From contig CATNEN010000001.1 in assembly GCA_950097015.1 (NCBI GenBank), forward strand, positions 27,247,001 to 27,311,000: DNA of 64,000 bases. The letters are read 5' to 3'. The translations under genes and the position numbers were made by a program. Below the pieces are notes generated by a model. That model searched no databases and was not told the origin of the DNA. It worked only from the letters and a program-made list of their open reading frames with translations. Position 1 is the stretch's first letter. Every line of letters begins with the position of its first letter. This DNA comes from Macrostomum hystrix. Its lineage: Eukaryota; Platyhelminthes; Macrostomidae. This document shows, piece by piece, positions 10,401 through 19,863 of this stretch.

Positions 10401-13400
10401 CTCATCAGCTGCCGTTCTGGTTGAGGTTGCCAGGGTTCACTCTCCTGCTGCCTTCTGTTCTTCAGCTTGAAGTTTGAGCTGCTCCAATAGCACCAGCCGT
10501 TGTAGCTCAGCGTTGCTCAACGATGCTGTCTCCTGACTTTCTCCTTTACCTTGAGTTGGTAGACTGATTTTCGGGGTCCGGACCATTGACGTTGCTCCAA
10601 TATGTGAATCCGCTGATGCTCCTGGGATTCCACTTGATGCTGATCGCGAACTAGGACTGCCACGTTCCAGCTCCGGTACAGATGCAACTGGCAGTGCGCC
10701 GCACTCTGACTGCCAGGAACTCTGCAGAGCACGGGATTCTCCTCGCAATTGAAAAATTTCAGCATATCTTCTTCCCATTTTCGAAGGATGGTTTTCTTGT
10801 TACCCGTCTTCTTAATATCCGACTTTGCCTTTGATCTACTCTTGATATTGGCCAACTTCTTGTTAGATATCTTTACGTCAGTATGTCGTCCGTGCAGCTC
10901 CAACTCCTCTTGAATACTCGCGATCGCTTTCTTTCTGTCCTTAACGATTGGAGCATTTGCTTTATCCAACAGGCAAGGGTGGCGCATTACTTCTTTCTTT
11001 TCTTCTTTCGCCCTTTTGTCACCGTGAGGTATGGGGCCCTGGAGAAACCTGTCAATTTTCTGTGCATGCGCGCTGGTGCCTGGCCATGATAGTGGCCGTT
11101 AGGTTCCTGCCGCACCTGTCACATTCCTTCCTCTTCCTCTCCTCCTCTTCTCCAGGGTTGGTTGGCCTTAGTTTTATCGACGCCAGGGTCGGCTACTTCC
11201 TGTCGTCGTTGCCAAAAAGGGTTGGTGATTCGGGGTGGGCCTGCGCCCACTCCCTCCTTCCATCTCCCTTCTGTTGTTGTGGTCCTTTTTGCCAGGGCTG
11301 ATGCCCCGTCCGCTTCCCGCCTCGTGAAGGCTGGGCCACTTGGGGAAGCGTGGCGCATTACGCAGCGAACGAAAATCTCATCGTCTTCGTTTTGAGTCGA
11401 CATTTTTTCATACCACGTAGCAAATCTTGCTTGCGAGGCGAGCCCCGTTCGTTCCATTAAACAGCAAAGAAGAGGGAAGTGATTTTGATCACCATTTTGT
11501 CTATGGTACAAATTAGCTGAGCAACTGCTCGGGTGGCTGGGAACTTGCTCGAAGTTTGAGATAAATCATTATTCATACGAAAAGTGAGCGGTTGCTCAAA
11601 CACTGTCGCGCAAATTAATATGGCTTCGCCGCGGAATCGAGCTCAGGAACCTTGGTACGAGAGGCAGTCGTGTAAGACCGCTCTGCTAGTCGCTCCAAAG
11701 ACTACTCACAGTAGTCACAGCACTCAAATCTGAGATTGCAATTCGAATGAGCATTTCAAGTTTCTATCATGCTGCATAGCCTTAGTTGAGCAGTTGAGTA
11801 TAGCTGAGTTGATTTAGTCCCAGTTTGAGACGCCTAATTTGTTTGGTAGTTGCGGGAAATGAAGGTGTCAGCAGTCGAGCACATACTGCATCCGCTGTGC
11901 TGCACTTCACTGACTCGCTCCAGCTGCCACACCTGTATCTGAGTCGGGGACAGACCCATTCTTTTGAAGCACTATATTAATCAAAGCATATTTTCCTCGC
12001 AAAGGTGATTTTGCCGGCTTAAACATCTGCAATCTGACGGACGCCTTCAGAAAAAATCAAGTTGGAAACGCTGTTTTGATTATCTGCCCACAAAATTGTC
12101 TTCTTTTGCAGCACTGGCAGATTCCGCTGGGTCGACGGTTTCGCTCGTTGAAGATCTGGTTTGTTCTGCGCTGCTTCGGAATCAACGGCCTGCAGGCGTA
12201 CATCAGAAAGGTAGAAAGGCTGCGGCCAGTGTGAGTACATACTCAGTGGACTGGAAGCCAAGCAATTCACTTTCTTTAATCCCATGACCCTCAGCATCTG
12301 GCCCTGGCCAAGGAGTTCGAGGCCCTCATTCTGAGCGACAGCCGCTTTGAAATAGTCGAGGAGGTGACCCTGGGCCTGGTCTGCTTCCGGCTCAAGGTGA
12401 GGCTTATCTGAGAACCATCGTTAACTGTCAAATTTGAGAATCGTCTCTGAGAATCAAATCTGAGAATCGTCTCTGAGAATCGTCTCTGAGAATCGTCTCT
12501 GAGAATCGTCTCTGAGAATCGTCTCTGAGAATCGTCTCTGAGAATCAAATCTGAGAATCGTCTCTGAGAATCGTCTCTGAGAATCGAATCTGAGAATCGT
12601 CTCTGAGAATCAAATCTGAGAATCGTCTCTGAGATTCAAATCTGAGAATCGTCTCTGAGAATCGTCTCTGAGAATCGTCTCTGATAATCGAATCTGAGAA
12701 TCGTCTCTGAGATTCAAATCTGAGAATCGTCTCTGAGAATCGTCTCTGAGAATCGTCTCTGAAAATCAAATCTGAGAATCGTCTCTGGGAATCGTCTCCG
12801 AAAATCAAATCTGAGAATCTTCTCTGAGAATCGTCTCCGAGAATCGTCTCTGAGAATTGTCTCTGAGAATCATCTCTGAGAATCGTCTCTGAAAATCGTC
12901 TCTGAAAATCAAATCTGAGAATCGTCTCTGGGAATCGTCTCTGAAAATCAAATCTGAGAATCGTCTCTGGGAATCGTCTCCGAAAATCAAATCTGAGAAT
13001 CGTCTCTGAGAATCGTCTCTGAGAATCGTCTCTGAGAATCATCTCTGAGAATCGTCTCTGAGAATCGTCTCTGAGAATCGTCTCTGAGAATCGTCTCTGA
13101 GAATCGTCTCTGAGAATCGTCTCTGAGAATCGTCTCTGAGAATCATCTCTGAGAATCGTCTCTGAGAATCGTCTCTGAGAATCAAATCTGAGAATAGTCT
13201 CTTACAATCGTCTCTGAGAATCGTCTCTGAGAATCCACTCTGAGAATCCACTCTGAGAATCCATTCTGAGAATCTACTCTGAGAATCCATTCTGAGAATC
13301 CACTCTGAGAATCCACTCTGAGAATCCACTCTGAGAATCCACTCTGAGAATCTACTCTGAGAATCCATTCTGAGAATCCACTCTGAGAATCCACTCTGAG

Positions 13401-13644
13401 AATCCACTCTGAGAATCTACTCTGAGAATACTTTAACCGGTTTGTGTAGGGCGATAACGCAGCCACAGAGTCGCTGTACAGAGCTCTGCGCGAGGATCAG
13501 CGTATTCACCTCGTGGCCTCCAGATTTCACTCGAGCGGGATCTACTTTCTGCGCTTGGCCATCTGCTCAAGCTACTGCGAGTCGGCCGACATCCAACTCT
13601 CACACCGAGTCATTAAGGAGGCCGCCGATCGAATCGCCAAGTAG
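7491..13644 (+). CDS. DDC: aromatic-L-amino-acid / tyrosine decarboxylase (PLP-dependent, group II), ten coding exons
   Basis: Coding exons: 7491-7691, 8120-8233, 8394-8648, 9147-9290, 9367-9433, 9845-9939, 10015-10170, 12112-12210, 12295-12396 and 13450-13644 (TAG). Joined in frame they give 475 aa, the usual length. The enzyme converts DOPA, 5-HTP or tyrosine to the amine in the cytosol. Visible family landmarks are [15 protein letters not shown], the AHSS histidine that stacks on PLP, the HVDAAYAG aspartate and the FNPHKW Schiff-base lysine. The DYRHW tyrosine in the mobile loop favours a decarboxylase over an aldehyde synthase. IPLGRRF (Gly, where vertebrate HDC has Ser) and FNPHK argue against histidine decarboxylase. 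DOPA versus tyrosine preference cannot be settled here. All introns are GT-AG except the one at 9940-10014, which is GC-AG. Most of the longer introns carry a private tandem array. Confidence 0.95.
7719..7990. repeat. 12 bp repeat in decarboxylase intron (7692-8119)
   Basis: About 23 copies of acttctctgtct or acttctcagcct. The early copies repeat ttctcag, a 3' splice-site-like motif, upstream of the true acceptor at 8119. The coding frame of the upstream exon runs open into the array but bears no family sequence there. Confidence 0.94.
8660..9118. repeat. 64 bp tandem repeat in decarboxylase intron (8649-9146)
   Basis: Seven near-identical copies of a 64 bp unit (it contains gggccctcacttccttaccc and, later, ctcctcctcagcgtctg). 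They begin immediately after the donor and occupy almost the whole intron. This is the longest simple unit among the arrays of the gene. Confidence 0.95.
9514..9818 (+). mobile_element. tRNA-derived SINE in decarboxylase intron (9434-9844)
   Basis: The 5' head carries Pol III box A (TAGCCTTGTGG, 9519-9529) and box B (GGTTCGATTCC, 9563-9573). The body includes AGCAAGACACTTAACTCTGC, a segment of the kind common in metazoan SINEs, and ends in an A/T-rich tail (caattatttaattatc). A 5'-truncated second copy lies at about 52317-52594, and another SINE at 54388 has the same head. A CDS reading of the body ([13 protein letters not shown]...) is coincidental. Confidence 0.9.
9940..10014 (+). other. 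75-nt GC-AG intron in the decarboxylase gene
   Basis: Donor GAG|GCGAGT and acceptor TTTCAG. Removal joins ...HIADGLE to [12 protein letters not shown], the expected family alignment. The intron is a multiple of three and has no stop, so retention would add 25 residues just before the PLP-lysine motif. Confidence 0.8.
10390..10411. repeat. perfect 22-bp palindrome
   Basis: CAGCTGATGAG is followed directly by its reverse complement. It sits just beyond the stop codon of the transposon-like ORF. It may be a terminal structure of the inserted element or a chance hairpin. Confidence 0.6.
10437..10987 (-). pseudogene. transposon-like Myb/SANT-type ORF, frame-broken, inside a decarboxylase intron
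   Basis: Two overlapping minus-strand frames lie antisense in the intron 10171-12111. The first (10987 downward) reads as a lysine-rich helical segment ([20 protein letters not shown], then [11 protein letters not shown]). It resembles the Myb/SANT-like or zeste-like DNA-binding modules of Harbinger-type transposons. The second frame (10778-10437) carries a helical C-terminus ([19 protein letters not shown]) and its own stop. Moving from one to the other needs a frameshift or an intron near 10690-10760. A minus-strand AATAAA lies at 10322-10327. I see no transposase. The family call is tentative. Confidence 0.4.
11119..11395 (-). pseudogene. possible N-terminal piece of the same transposon-like gene
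   Basis: Minus-strand ORF with a plausible start at 11395 ([19 protein letters not shown]), upstream of and in the same orientation as the Myb/SANT-like frames. No domain is recognised. It could be unrelated; the grouping is by position only. Confidence 0.25.
11627..11697 (-). repeat. degraded tRNA-like (SINE head) sequence
   Basis: The minus strand reads as a tRNA-like module. A D-arm-like AGCAGAGCGGT is followed by an anticodon-arm-like region and a box B-like GAGCTCGATTCC. No intact cloverleaf. It resembles tRNA-derived SINE heads rather than a functional tRNA gene. Confidence 0.4.
12430..13433. repeat. 13 bp minisatellite in the last decarboxylase intron (12397-13449)
   Basis: About 77 copies of gagaatcgtctct. 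From about 13216 onward the unit changes to gagaatccactct or gagaatctactct, so there are two blocks of different age or origin. The array nearly fills the intron and ends 16 bp before the acceptor. Confidence 0.97.
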
Positions 13645-13665
13645 ATGAGGGCGGTGCGACTGAAG

Positions 13666-13906
13666 CTGATGCAGGTGTGACTGGAGCTGATGCAGGTGTG
13701 ACTGGAGCTGATGCAGGTGTGACTGGAGCTGATGCAGGTGTGACTGAAGCTGATGCAGGTGTGACTGGAGCTGATGCAGGTGTGACTGGAGCTGATGCAG
13801 GTGTGACTGAAGCTGATGCAGGTGTGACTGGAGCTGATGCAGGTGTGACTGGAGCTGATGCAGGTGTGACTGAAGCTGATGCAGGTGTGACTGGAGCTGA
13901 TGCAGG
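13666..13906. repeat. 21 bp minisatellite in the decarboxylase 3' UTR
   Basis: About eleven copies containing ctggagctgatgcaggtgtg, beginning about 20 bp after the TAG stop. It would be transcribed into the mature mRNA if the poly(A) signal at 13945 is used. Confidence 0.95.
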
Positions 13907-13944
13907 AAAGTTAAGCTTTGAACTTTCAAAAATGTATGATCCGC

Positions 13945-13950
13945 AATAAA
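13945..13950 (+). terminator. poly(A) signal of the decarboxylase gene
   Basis: AATAAA about 300 bp after the stop codon and past the 3' UTR minisatellite. It is the first canonical hexamer downstream on this strand. Confidence 0.7.
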
Positions 13951-14381
13951 CTTGTTAGTCAAAAATCTTAGAGAACAGAACTATTAAATCTTATGTCGCG
14001 TGTTTCCAATACAAATTTTTTTTGGAAATTTTTGTCGTTCGAATAGAATTATTATTTTAAGCATAGATCATCGCATGGGAGAATAATTCACAAAATTTAC
14101 TAGTCCCTAGAAATTAATTTTTGTTTGCCTCGAAAATGAAAAAAAACACTTCATTCTGGGAGAGACACGTGCAAAATAAGCAGCTCTTGATTTTCAGTCT
14201 TTGTATTTCAGTTTTTTTGCTATCGTAAACATTATTTGCAGGGCAGACAGGGACAAAAACGTGAACAAACACCAATCGAACAATGAGCTGAAACTGTTGA
14301 AATTATGAGCAAAGCTAATCTACATCAGCTGCTGCTCGTGTTGAGAATATTACTTGAACACTGACGCAACAAAACACAGGA
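13951..14381. other. intergenic spacer, nothing recognised
   Basis: A/T-rich single-copy sequence between the convergent decarboxylase and Not genes. Confidence 0.5.
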
Positions 14382-14714
14382 GTGCTAAAACCTCGCGTGT
14401 GCTCAAACCTCGGGTGTGCTCAAACCTCGGGTGTGCTCAAACCTCGAGTGTGCTCAATCAAACCTCGGGTGTGCTCAAACCTCAAGTGTGTTCAAATCTC
14501 GAGTGTGCTCAAACCTCGGGTGTGCTCAGATATCAGGTGTGCTCAAACCTCGGGTGTGCTCAAACCTCGGATGTGCTCAAACCACGGGTGTGCTCAAACC
14601 TCGGGTGTGCTCAGATATCGGGTGTGCTCAAATCTCGGGTGTGCTCAAACCTCGGATGTGCGAAAACCACGGGTGTGCTCAAACCTCGGGTGTGCTCAAA
14701 CCTCGGGTGTGCTA
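14382..14714. repeat. 17 bp minisatellite between convergent genes
   Basis: About 20 copies of tgtgctcaaacctcggg with atatc, aaatc and accac variants. All three plus frames remain open, an artefact of the unit. Confidence 0.95.
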
Positions 14715-14990
14715 AAAAAACGCTGATCAGCAATGAAGATGTTCTTCTAGTTTTTAAGAACTTGACGATCAATTAAAGCGGCAATTATAAATTCCAGAAA
14801 GCCTGGAGACTAGCAACACAGAAGAACCGCTCAGACCATTGACAGGAGAGGCAGAAATTTGAACAATACAAAAATTCTACGCTTAAATAAAAAGCAAAAA
14901 CATCCGATTTAGAGTGACTCAAGGTGCTGATCGGGCTTTCAAGGAAACGGGGAATCAAACAATTAATCGATTAATAAAAAACAGGGTGTA

Positions 14991-17885
14991 TCACTGCTCT
15001 CCAGCCTCCGGCTCGGATGATGAAGCTCCCGACAGATCCGACACGCAGCAGCCGGCGGTGCCGGCCTGGTGGCTCCGCAGAGTCGCCTGGCTCGATGAAG
15101 CCGCGTGAGCTTCGCCGTCCAACATGCTGACGTCTCCGACGGTCTGTCTCTGCAGCTGCATCAGCTGGCTGCGCTGCTCCGACAAGTGCTGCTTGCGCCA
15201 CTTAATGCGACGGTTCTGCGAGTGAGTGAGTGAGTGAGTGAGTGAGTGAGTGAGTGAGTGAGTGAGTGAGTGAGTGAGTGAGTGAGTGAGGGAGTGAGTG
15301 AGTGAGTGAGTGAGTGAGTGAGTGAGGGAGTGAGTGAGTGAGTGAGTGAGGGAGTGAGTGAGTGAGTGAGTGAGTGAGGGAGTGAGTGAGTGAGTGAGTG
15401 AGTGTTTGAGTGAGTGAGGGAGTGAGTGAGTGAGGGAGTGAGTGAGTGAGTGAGTGAGTGAGTGAGTGAGTGAGGGAGTGAGTGAGTGTTTGAGTGAGTG
15501 AGGGAGTGAGTGAGTGAGTGAGTGAGGGAGTGAGTGAGTGAGGGAGTGAGTGAGTGAGTGAGTGAGTGAGGGAGTGAGTGAGTGTTTGAGTGAGTGAGGG
15601 AGTGAGTGAGTGAGGGAGTGAGTGAGTGTTTGAGTGAGTGAGGGAGTGAGTGAGTGAGTGAGTGAGGGAGTGAGTGAGTGTTTGAGTGAGTGAGGGAGTG
15701 AGTGAGTGAGTGAGTGAGGGAGTGAGTGAGTGTTTGAGTGAGTGAGTTAGTGAGTTAATTATCAAATCAGCTTACCTGGAACCAGACCTTGACCTGGGCC
15801 TCGGTGAGGCTGAGCTCGGTGGCCAGGTAGAACCGCTCAGAGCCCACCATGTACTGTTGCCTGTCGAATTCCGCTTCGAGCCGCTCAAGCTGGTCGGGAG
15901 TGAAGATGGTGCGAATTCGCTTGCCCCGACCCTGCAGAACCTCCTCCTGCTGCTGCTGCTGCTGGTGCTGCTGCTGGCAAAGCTCGTACTGACTTCTGAT
16001 TTGCTCCAGCATGGCTGAAATTTATTGTGTAGTTCTAGTGTTGCGCTAATCTCACTGCCGTGAGATTAATCTAATCGTATCTCAATTAATCTCTCAAATG
16101 GTTCGTAAATCACAGGTTCTATTCTAACAGGTATTGCTCTTATCTCGCAGGTGAGGTTCTTATCTCACAGGTGAGGTTCTTATCTCACAGATGTGATTCT
16201 TATCTCAGAGGTGTGGTTCTTATCTCACAGGTGTGATTCTTATCTCAGAGGTGAGGTTCTTATCTCACAGGTGTGATTCTTATCTCAGAGGTGTGGTTCT
16301 TATCTCACAGGTGTGATTCTTATCTCAGAGGTGTGGTTCTTATCTCACAGGTGAGGTTCTTATCTCACAGGTGTGATTCTTATCTCACAGGTGAGGTTCT
16401 TATCTCACAGGTGAGGTTCTTATCTCACAGGTGGGGTTATTAAATGTCCAGATACAGACACAGAAGCTGAAGCAGATGGTCGCAGGTGGTGTGTAGAGGT
16501 AGATACTTGATGATGCTTTGAAGGTAGAAATCATCATTTCTTTTGACTTTGTTAAAAGATTTTCGCCTCAAAAGACAGACAAATTTAAGCTAACAAGCTG
16601 CGTGTTTTTTACCCTATGGGTCTGCTTGAAGCCTCAGTGCATACATTTATGGATTCTAGCTGTTAGACATGGATTCTAGCTGTTAGACATGGATTCTTGC
16701 TGTTAGACATGGATTCTAGCTGTTAGACATGGATTCTAGCTGTTAGATATGGATTCTTGCTGTTAGACATGGATTCTTGCTGTTAGATATGGATTCTTGC
16801 TGTTAGACATGGATTCTAGCTGTTAGACATGGATTCTAGCTGTTAGACATGGATTCTAACTGTTAGACATGGATTCTAGCTGCTAGACATGGATTCTAGC
16901 TGTTAGACATGGATTCTAGCTGTTAGACATGGATTCTAGCTGTTAGACATGGATTCTAGCTGTTAGACATGGATTCTTGCTGTTAGACATGGATTCTAGC
17001 TTTTAGACATCGATTTTAGCTGTTAGACGTGGATTCTAACTGTTAGACTAGGATGTGAACCTGTTAGACATGGATTCTAGCTGTTAGACATGGATTCTAG
17101 CTGTTAGACATGGATTCTAGCTGTTAGACATGGATTCTAGCTGTTAGACATGGATTCTAGCTGTTAGACATGGATTCTTGCTGTTAGACATGGATTCTTG
17201 CTGTTAGACATGGATTCTAGCTTTTAGACATCGATTTTAGCTGTTAGACGTGGATTCTAACTGTTAGACTAGGATGTGAACCTGTTAGACATGGGTTCTA
17301 GCTGTTAGACATCGATTTTAGCTGTTAGACGTGGATTCTAACTGTTAGACTAGGATGTGAACCTGTTAGACATGGGTTCTGGCTGTTGTTTTCTAAGTAA
17401 CATCTAGAATAAAGTCAACCATTGCCTACTCAATCTACTATTTTCTATCTACTCAACCTAAGGTTTTCTATCTACTCAACCTGACATGTCTACTCAACCT
17501 ACTATTTTCTATCTACTCAACCTACTATTTTCTATCTACTCAACCTACTATTTTCTATCTATTCAACCTACTATTTTCTATCTACTCAACCTAGCCCACT
17601 TGCCACGCGCTCTGCACTTTATATCCGAATCCAATAAGTCTCACCGTCTTCTCCATCCGTTTGAGATCGAATCCTGGACTCAGAGGTGGCAATGGCCCTG
17701 CTCCGGTGCCCCAGAATCTCATCAATGCTGAATGTTGAGCAGGCTGAGTTTTGTTGCTGGCGCAGAAGCGGCGGCAGCGGCTGAGGCGGCAGTGATAGAA
17801 AAGGCACCGGAGGTGGCTGCTTGTGCTGCTGCTGCTGCTGCTGCTGATAGAGCCATGGCAGGTATCCAGACATAAACTGCTCCAT
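14991..17885 (-). CDS. NOTO: Not-class homeodomain transcription factor, three exons
   Basis: Exons on the minus strand: 17885-17645, 16014-15776 and 15215-14991 (TGA). They join in phase to 234 aa. The homeodomain spans residues 111-170. It has the Not-family hallmark [15 protein letters not shown] and the helix 3 sequence [14 protein letters not shown] with Gln50, so TAAT-type targets are expected. An eh1-like Groucho-binding motif FSIDEILG lies at residues 52-59 and implies repressor activity. The rest is Gln/Pro-rich N-terminally and Ser-rich C-terminally. The intron inside the homeodomain falls after WFQ. Donors are GACG|GTGAGA and CCAG|GTAAGC. In vertebrates Not genes specify notochord; in invertebrates they are mostly neural or ectodermal. 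The role in this species is unknown. The gene is convergent with the decarboxylase gene. Confidence 0.95.
15221..15757. repeat. (AGTG)n-type array filling Not intron 2
   Basis: Tetranucleotide agtg with regularly placed aggg and gtttg variants forms a higher-order pattern. It occupies about 537 of the 560 intron bases (15216-15775), leaving only the splice signals and a few bases. On the sense strand the array is (CACT)n and runs directly into the acceptor CGCAG. Confidence 0.97.
16131..16438. repeat. 20 bp minisatellite in Not intron 1
   Basis: About 15 copies of tatctcacaggtgaggttct, alternating between gtgagg, gtgtga and gtgtgg forms. The plus-strand reading joins a 3' splice-site-like tract to a donor-like GTGAGG, but the host gene is on the other strand. 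Confidence 0.95.
16646..17386. repeat. 20 bp minisatellite with higher-order units in Not intron 1
   Basis: About 37 copies of catggattctagctgttaga. A variant block containing ctaggatgtgaacctgttag appears three times in the distal half, showing duplication of multi-unit segments. Confidence 0.96.
17426..17593. repeat. 23 bp minisatellite in Not intron 1
   Basis: About seven copies containing attttctatctactcaacc, ending about 50 bp before the first-exon donor. Confidence 0.9.
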
Positions 17886-17954
17886 GTCTTGAAGACTGAC
17901 TTTCTAATTCGATATCCGCTGTGCAATGAGTGTTAGCTCAGCGAGATCAGCCTC

Positions 17955-17961
17955 ATTTATA
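17955..17961 (-). promoter_or_regulatory. TATA box of the Not gene
   Basis: TATAAAT on the minus strand lies about 70 bp upstream of the start codon, giving a predicted start near 17930 and a short leader of about 45 nt. Confidence 0.55.
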
Positions 17962-18719
17962 CAGGCGGCTCTTGCTCTAAGTCGCGCTGTGTGTATGCTC
18001 TGGCCTAATTGAAGTCAAACAAGCCAATGAGAGACGAAAGAACAATGCCACGGGGGGGAGGGGGCCAGGTGCCAGATGCGGGAAGCGGGTGAAAGGATGG
18101 CTATTGAGACCGAATAGGATGGTGCTGTGGAGAGGGAAGAATTTTGAGCAGCAAACACAGATGACGATCCCTCATTGCCTGTCCACATCTTCTGTCGGGG
18201 CGGATTGGGTCTCATTGGCCCGCGATGAGTGAGCTGGGGAGGAGCCTGTGTGCTCAAGAGCTCACAGAGGTCAGACGATTCCCCATTAAGTTTTCCCCGC
18301 ATCATCAATTGGTCTCGATTGCCCCTAATGGGGATCGGGTCATAAAACTCACTTCAGTGGCGCAACCCCCGACTCAAATTCGACTCATCGCCTTCTGAAG
18401 GCGCTAAAATTGTCATTCCATCATCAGGCCGGTGGTGACGCAACAGGCCCCTGTCACGGGCCATCGGCACCGGACTGTGATGGACAATTTGTCAGCAGCA
18501 TCGAGGCGGATTGGGCTCAGTGTTTAAGAAGATTTTGTTTTGCAAACACTTCACGCCTCTGTTGCTTTTGCGTGAATTGAAAAAATTGTATCTTTAATTG
18601 CGAAAAATTTTGCACACTTGAAGATAAATCTGAGCTCTTAAGTCCAAAAAAATGGTTAGTTTCCAAATTCTTTAGCTTCCTTGTTTGTTTCACAGTTCGA
18701 TATTTTTTACTTCGTCATT
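17962..18719. other. single-copy upstream flank of the Not gene
   Basis: No ORF with family resemblance. Moderately G/C-rich near 18040-18500, then A/T-rich. Candidate promoter-proximal control region by position only. Confidence 0.45.
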
Positions 18720-19133
18720 TTCCTAGTTCGTCAGTCTCAAAATTCGTATATTTCCAAGCTCGTTAGTTTCCTAGTTCGTTAGTTTTCTAGTTCATTTGCT
18801 TCCCAGTTTGTTAGTTTCCTAGATCGTTAGTTTTCTATTTCGTTAGTTTTTTATTTCGTTAGTTTTCTATTTCGTTAGTTTTCTATTTCGTTAGTTTTCT
18901 ATTTCGTTAGTTTTCTATTTCGTTAGTTTTCTAGTTCGTTAGTTTTCTAGTTTGTTTTCTTCCAAGCTCCTCAGTTGCCTAGTTCGTTTGCATCCTAGTT
19001 CGTTAGTTTTCTATATCGTTAGTTTAATTAATTCGTTTTTAATTTAATTTCGTTAATTAATTAGTTTTTTAATTCGTTTTGCTTCCTAGTTCATTAGTTT
19101 TTTAGTTCGTTTTGATTCCTAGTTCGTTAGTTT
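18720..19133. repeat. degenerate 16 bp repeat
   Basis: Units of the form gttagttttctatttc, cleanest at about 18830-18940 and decaying on both sides into ttcctagttc variants. Confidence 0.85.
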
Positions 19134-19863
19134 CCGAATGTATGCTTTTCAGTGACATTAAGATTACACAGGTTCTGATCAGTTCTCAGCCTGTCTGGCG
19201 CTGTTTTTCGCCAGCAGTCAAGCGGCAGCCGCTGCTTAACCATAGGCTGGTCGCAAATTGGAAAACTGATGGGACTCCTCAAAACATCCCTTGCCCTCCC
19301 AGACAAATCCCCAATTTTGCCACCTCGCGGCCTCTCGCTCACCTGGGACAACCAATTTTGCTTTTTCAAGCTCAAGAAAATTCGCGGCAATCAGCATTTT
19401 CAGGCTTCCGCACTCAGTCGCAATGATTTGCACAATCATTTTCTGCCTCAAATTTGATCATCTTTGACAATTAAAAAGAAAAGCCATTTTTAAATGATTA
19501 TTTACCTGCTGCATTGCCTGGAAGAGATGGAGAAAAAGGTTTGTGTGCTTTGCTAAACTGGCACCTGGCAGGCATTGTGAGGACGCTCTGCAAAAAGAAT
19601 TTTTTCGCGAAATCCCCGTCTTTCTAAAAAAATATTCAACGAATTCAGGAAACAAATTTTCAGAGCAGGACAGAGCACAGTTGCTGCTCAGCCATCGACA
19701 AATCTTTTGATTCTTCGCGTCATTTCGCGTGGCTATTGCCAGACTGTGCGAATTCCAGTGAATTGGTGAGAACTGCACTCATACAGTACAGCTGTTGAGA
19801 ATAGATAGCTGAGTACATGTTGATTGGGCCTGTTCATCTGGGCTCCCTCTCACAGCCTCCCTA
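19134..19863. other. single-copy spacer, nothing recognised
   Basis: Overlapping ORFs of up to about 105 codons on both strands lack family resemblance and are probably chance. Confidence 0.5.

Noticed and set aside
10390..10411. CTGATGAG on both strands of the palindrome as a hammerhead
   Set aside because: No GAAA strand or cleavage triplet in a workable position.
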